Shown piece by piece: positions 62,005-64,000 of a stretch of DNA of 64,000 nucleotides. Position numbers and translations under genes: made by a program. The DNA comes from Microscilla marina ATCC 23134 (lineage in GTDB: Bacteria; Bacteroidota; Bacteroidia; Cytophagales; Microscillaceae), in assembly GCF_000169175.1 (NCBI RefSeq), contig NZ_AAWS01000005.1:1-64000 (forward strand). The letters run 5' to 3'. Under the pieces are notes generated by a model. The model saw only the letters and a list, made by a program, of their open reading frames with translations. It was not told the DNA's origin and did no database searches. Position 1 is the first letter of the stretch; the number at the start of each line of letters is the position of its first letter.

Positions 62005-64000
62005 ATGAGAAATCGATATACTACGATTGGTAAAATTTTGCTAACATTTGCTGTTTTTATCAGTAGTTTTCAATTAGCTACTGCCCAGCAAGAACCTGGA
62101 AAAAAAGGTTATCAGAAAGTAAAGGATGATCCTAACGGGAGACTGAAGTACGAAACAAATATGTTGAAAGACCCTCGTACGGGCAAAATTCCTGAAGGCA
62201 TTCACCGAAAGGAACTAGAGTATGTATACTCTCCTAAAGCCAAATTGCAACAACAGTATAACAAAGGTAACAAGTACGCAAAAAGTACTACTGCTCTTCC
62301 TGGTACTGCAAAGTGGCAAAAACGCGGTCCTTACAATGTAGGTGGTCGTACACGTGCTTTAGCCATTGACATCAACAACGAAAATCTTATTTTGGCTGGT
62401 GGTGTGTCAGGCGGGATGTGGCGCTCAGACGACAGAGGCGCAAGCTGGACAAAGGTAACAGGTGCGTCGCAACACCACAGTGTGACTGCCGTAGCTCAAG
62501 ATCCTCAAAATCCAAATACCTGGTATTATGCCACAGGTGAGGGTAGAGGTAACTCTGCCAGTGCTTCTTTTTCTGCAATTTATGCAGGTAGCGGAGTTTA
62601 CAAGTCTACTGACAATGGTTTAACCTGGGTTCAGTTGGCAAGTACTGCTTCTTTGGAAACAGAAAATGACAACCCTTTCCGTATTGCCTGGAACATTAAA
62701 GTACACCCTACTACTGGTGATGTTTATTTAGCTACTGGACGTGCCTACAGCACAAGTACAGGTGCTATCTGGCGCTCAACTGATGGTGGTACTACCTGGA
62801 ACAAAGTAATAGACGGTGGTAACGCAGTATATACTGATATAGAAATTGCAGCTAATGGTTTAATGTATGCTACCATTGCTAGTTCTTCTACTACTGCTTT
62901 CAAAGGTATTTACCGTTCTACCAATGGCACCGACTGGACAGACATTACTCCTGCTAGCATGCCTGTTTCTTATGCACGTGTAGTATTGGATATTGCTGCT
63001 TCTAACACAAATGTAGCCTACTTCTTTGCTGCTACACCTGGAGCTGGAGTAAGTGGCCATAGCTTTTTTAAATATACTTATACTGCGGGTGTAGGTAATG
63101 GTGATGGAACTACTGGTAACGGTGGTGCCTGGGAAAACCGCTCAAGCAACCTACCTGCCTATGGTGGAAACGTTGGTAACCTTGCCCAAGCTAACTACAA
63201 CCAGTTTGTAAGAGTAAAGCTTGATGACGAAAACGTAGTATTTATAGGTAGTACTAACTTGTACCGCTCGCTTGATGCATTTGCTACTGATACTCAAAAC
63301 GCTTGGGTAGGTGGTTATTCTACGCTCAACAACGTAAGTACTTACCCAAATCATCACCCTGATAACCACGCCTTGGCATTTTTCCCTTCTGATCCTACAA
63401 AAATGATTAGTGGACACGATGGAGGAGTAAGCTATACAGATGATAACCTGGCAACAAATCCTACACACCCAGTGGCTTGGACTTCTTTGAACAACGGTTA
63501 TTATACTACCCAAATTTATGGTATGCACATTGACCCTGAAACTGCTGGTGACAATCGTTTGATCATTGGTTTGCAAGACAATGGTAAGTGGACAGTAAAT
63601 GACAAGTCTTCTACGGCTATATGGGGCGAAGAAGTTGGTGGTGGTGATGGTGCCTTTGTTGCAATTACCCCAGGTAAAGACACAAGGTATACCAGTACTC
63701 AGTTTGGTAAAGTAGCTCGTGTAGAAGGTGCTGATCCTCAGAACCCTACAGCTGCTGTACACGTATTCCCAGCGGGTGCATCAGGTCAATTGTTTGTGCA
63801 TCCTTTCGCACTTGATCCAAGTGATTATAAAATTATGTATTACCCAGGTGGTGGCAATTTATGGAGACATAACGATGTTGAGAGCATCAATTCAGGTTGG
63901 AACTTTGGCGGAACAGCTGATCCGGGATGGACTAATCTTACCAATGCTGCTGTTCCAGGGTCTATTACTGCTGTTGCTGCATCAAAAGCCAACCCTAGCT
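62005..64000 (+). CDS. T9SS-type BNR/sortilin-like exported protein, 3'-truncated by window edge
   Basis: Begins at ATG 62005 and stays open to the window end (665 residues visible). The signal peptide is KILLTFAVFISSFQLATAQQ. The prologue (NMLKDPRTGKIPEGIHRKEL) parallels that of the gene at 49479 (MMLRDPATGKIPLNMREKEL), as do RGPYNVGGRTRALAID and LAGGVSGGMWRSDDRGASWT. Asp-box repeats (VYKSTDNGLTWVQL; IWRSTDGGTTWNKV; IYRSTNGTDWTDI) indicate the same propeller body. The C-terminus, where a T9SS sorting domain is expected, lies beyond the window. It is a paralog on the opposite strand, about 9.4 kb away. Confidence 0.9.
   Translation, partial: MRNRYTTIGKILLTFAVFISSFQLATAQQEPGKKGYQKVKDDPNGRLKYETNMLKDPRTGKIPEGIHRKELEYVYSPKAKLQQQYNKGNKYAKSTTALPGTAKWQKRGPYNVGGRTRALAIDINNENLILAGGVSGGMWRSDDRGASWTKVTGASQHHSVTAVAQDPQNPNTWYYATGEGRGNSASASFSAIYAGSGVYKSTDNGLTWVQLASTASLETENDNPFRIAWNIKVHPTTGDVYLATGRAYSTSTGAIWRSTDGGTTWNKVIDGGNAVYTDIEIAANGLMYATIASSSTTAFKGIYRSTNGTDWTDITPASMPVSYARVVLDIAASNTNVAYFFAATPGAGVSGHSFFKYTYTAGVGNGDGTTGNGGAWENRSSNLPAYGGNVGNLAQANYNQFVRVKLDDENVVFIGSTNLYRSLDAFATDTQNAWVGGYSTLNNVSTYPNHHPDNHALAFFPSDPTKMISGHDGGVSYTDDNLATNPTHPVAWTSLNNGYYTTQIYGMHIDPETAGDNRLIIGLQDNGKWTVNDKSSTAIWGEEVGGGDGAFVAITPGKDTRYTSTQFGKVARVEGADPQNPTAAVHVFPAGASGQLFVHPFALDPSDYKIMYYPGGGNLWRHNDVESINSGWNFGGTADPGWTNLTNAAVPGSITAVAASKANPS

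Noticed and set aside
63151-63762. Minus-strand frame of 203 codons antisense to the second T9SS gene
   Set aside because: Antisense to a coding region with clear Asp-box repeats and signal peptide.

Overview
This window looks like a chromosomal segment of a marine gliding Bacteroidota of the Cytophagales, probably close to Microscilla. That assignment is inference from gene style. The supporting signs are proteins with type IX secretion (T9SS) C-terminal sorting domains, an ECF sigma/FecR/TonB-receptor locus, other sigma/anti-sigma pairs, Bacteroidota -7 promoter boxes (TAnnTTTG), a Roco-type LRR-GTPase, and the block ftsX / DUF3098 / uppP / truB / ribF.

Layout. 1-9.4 kb is a plus-strand lipid cluster: a BKACE (DUF849) tail, a RetSat/CrtI-like flavoenzyme, an S23-like four-helix protein, a dienoyl-CoA-reductase-like SDR, an acyl-CoA ligase, an acyl-CoA dehydrogenase, and a second dehydrogenase fused to an SCP2 domain. 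Its intergenic gaps are packed with degenerate AGTCGGGAGT-type repeats. 9.9-13.7 kb holds five tandem paralogous genes for unknown small two-helix membrane proteins. 14.5-16.0 kb has two lipoproteins. 16.6-20.9 kb is an ECF sigma, a FecR anti-sigma and a TonB-dependent transducer. 21.1-25.1 kb (minus) is a siderophore receptor plus a PepSY membrane protein. A decayed group II intron reverse transcriptase lies just upstream. 25.9-29.5 kb has a Roco protein and acyl-CoA thioesterase II. 30.0-36.3 kb has a divergent sigma-like protein, a zinc-finger/transmembrane/WD40 anti-sigma-like protein, and a T9SS-exported FG-GAP-like propeller. 36.3-42.2 kb holds small genes: Nudix, conserved exported proteins, a thiamine pyrophosphokinase-like protein, a SiaC-like protein, an LRR protein and a scramblase-like protein. 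42.6-49.4 kb has another sigma/anti-sigma pair, then the ftsX-DUF3098-uppP-truB-ribF housekeeping block. 49.5-64.0 kb has two paralogous T9SS-exported BNR/sortilin-like proteins flanking a lipoprotein, an FtsX-like permease, a large alpha-2-macroglobulin and a variant metallo-beta-lactamase protein.

How it fits together. The first part is acyl-CoA activation and oxidation, with the thioesterase as a possible partner. Much of the rest is envelope biology: signal-controlled nutrient receptors, exported propellers, A2M defence and cell-wall lipid recycling. The intergenic space is unusually rich in repeats: two 205-bp MITE-like copies in inverted orientation, a 136-bp element with terminal inverted repeats, a 264-bp insertion inside a tandem array, and a palindrome family built on ACCGAT(N4)ATCGGT. 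The most unusual loci are the five-paralog membrane array with mosaic duplication (9.9-13.7 kb) and the sigma/WD40 anti-sigma pair (30.0-34.1 kb). I saw no tRNA, rRNA or CRISPR array.
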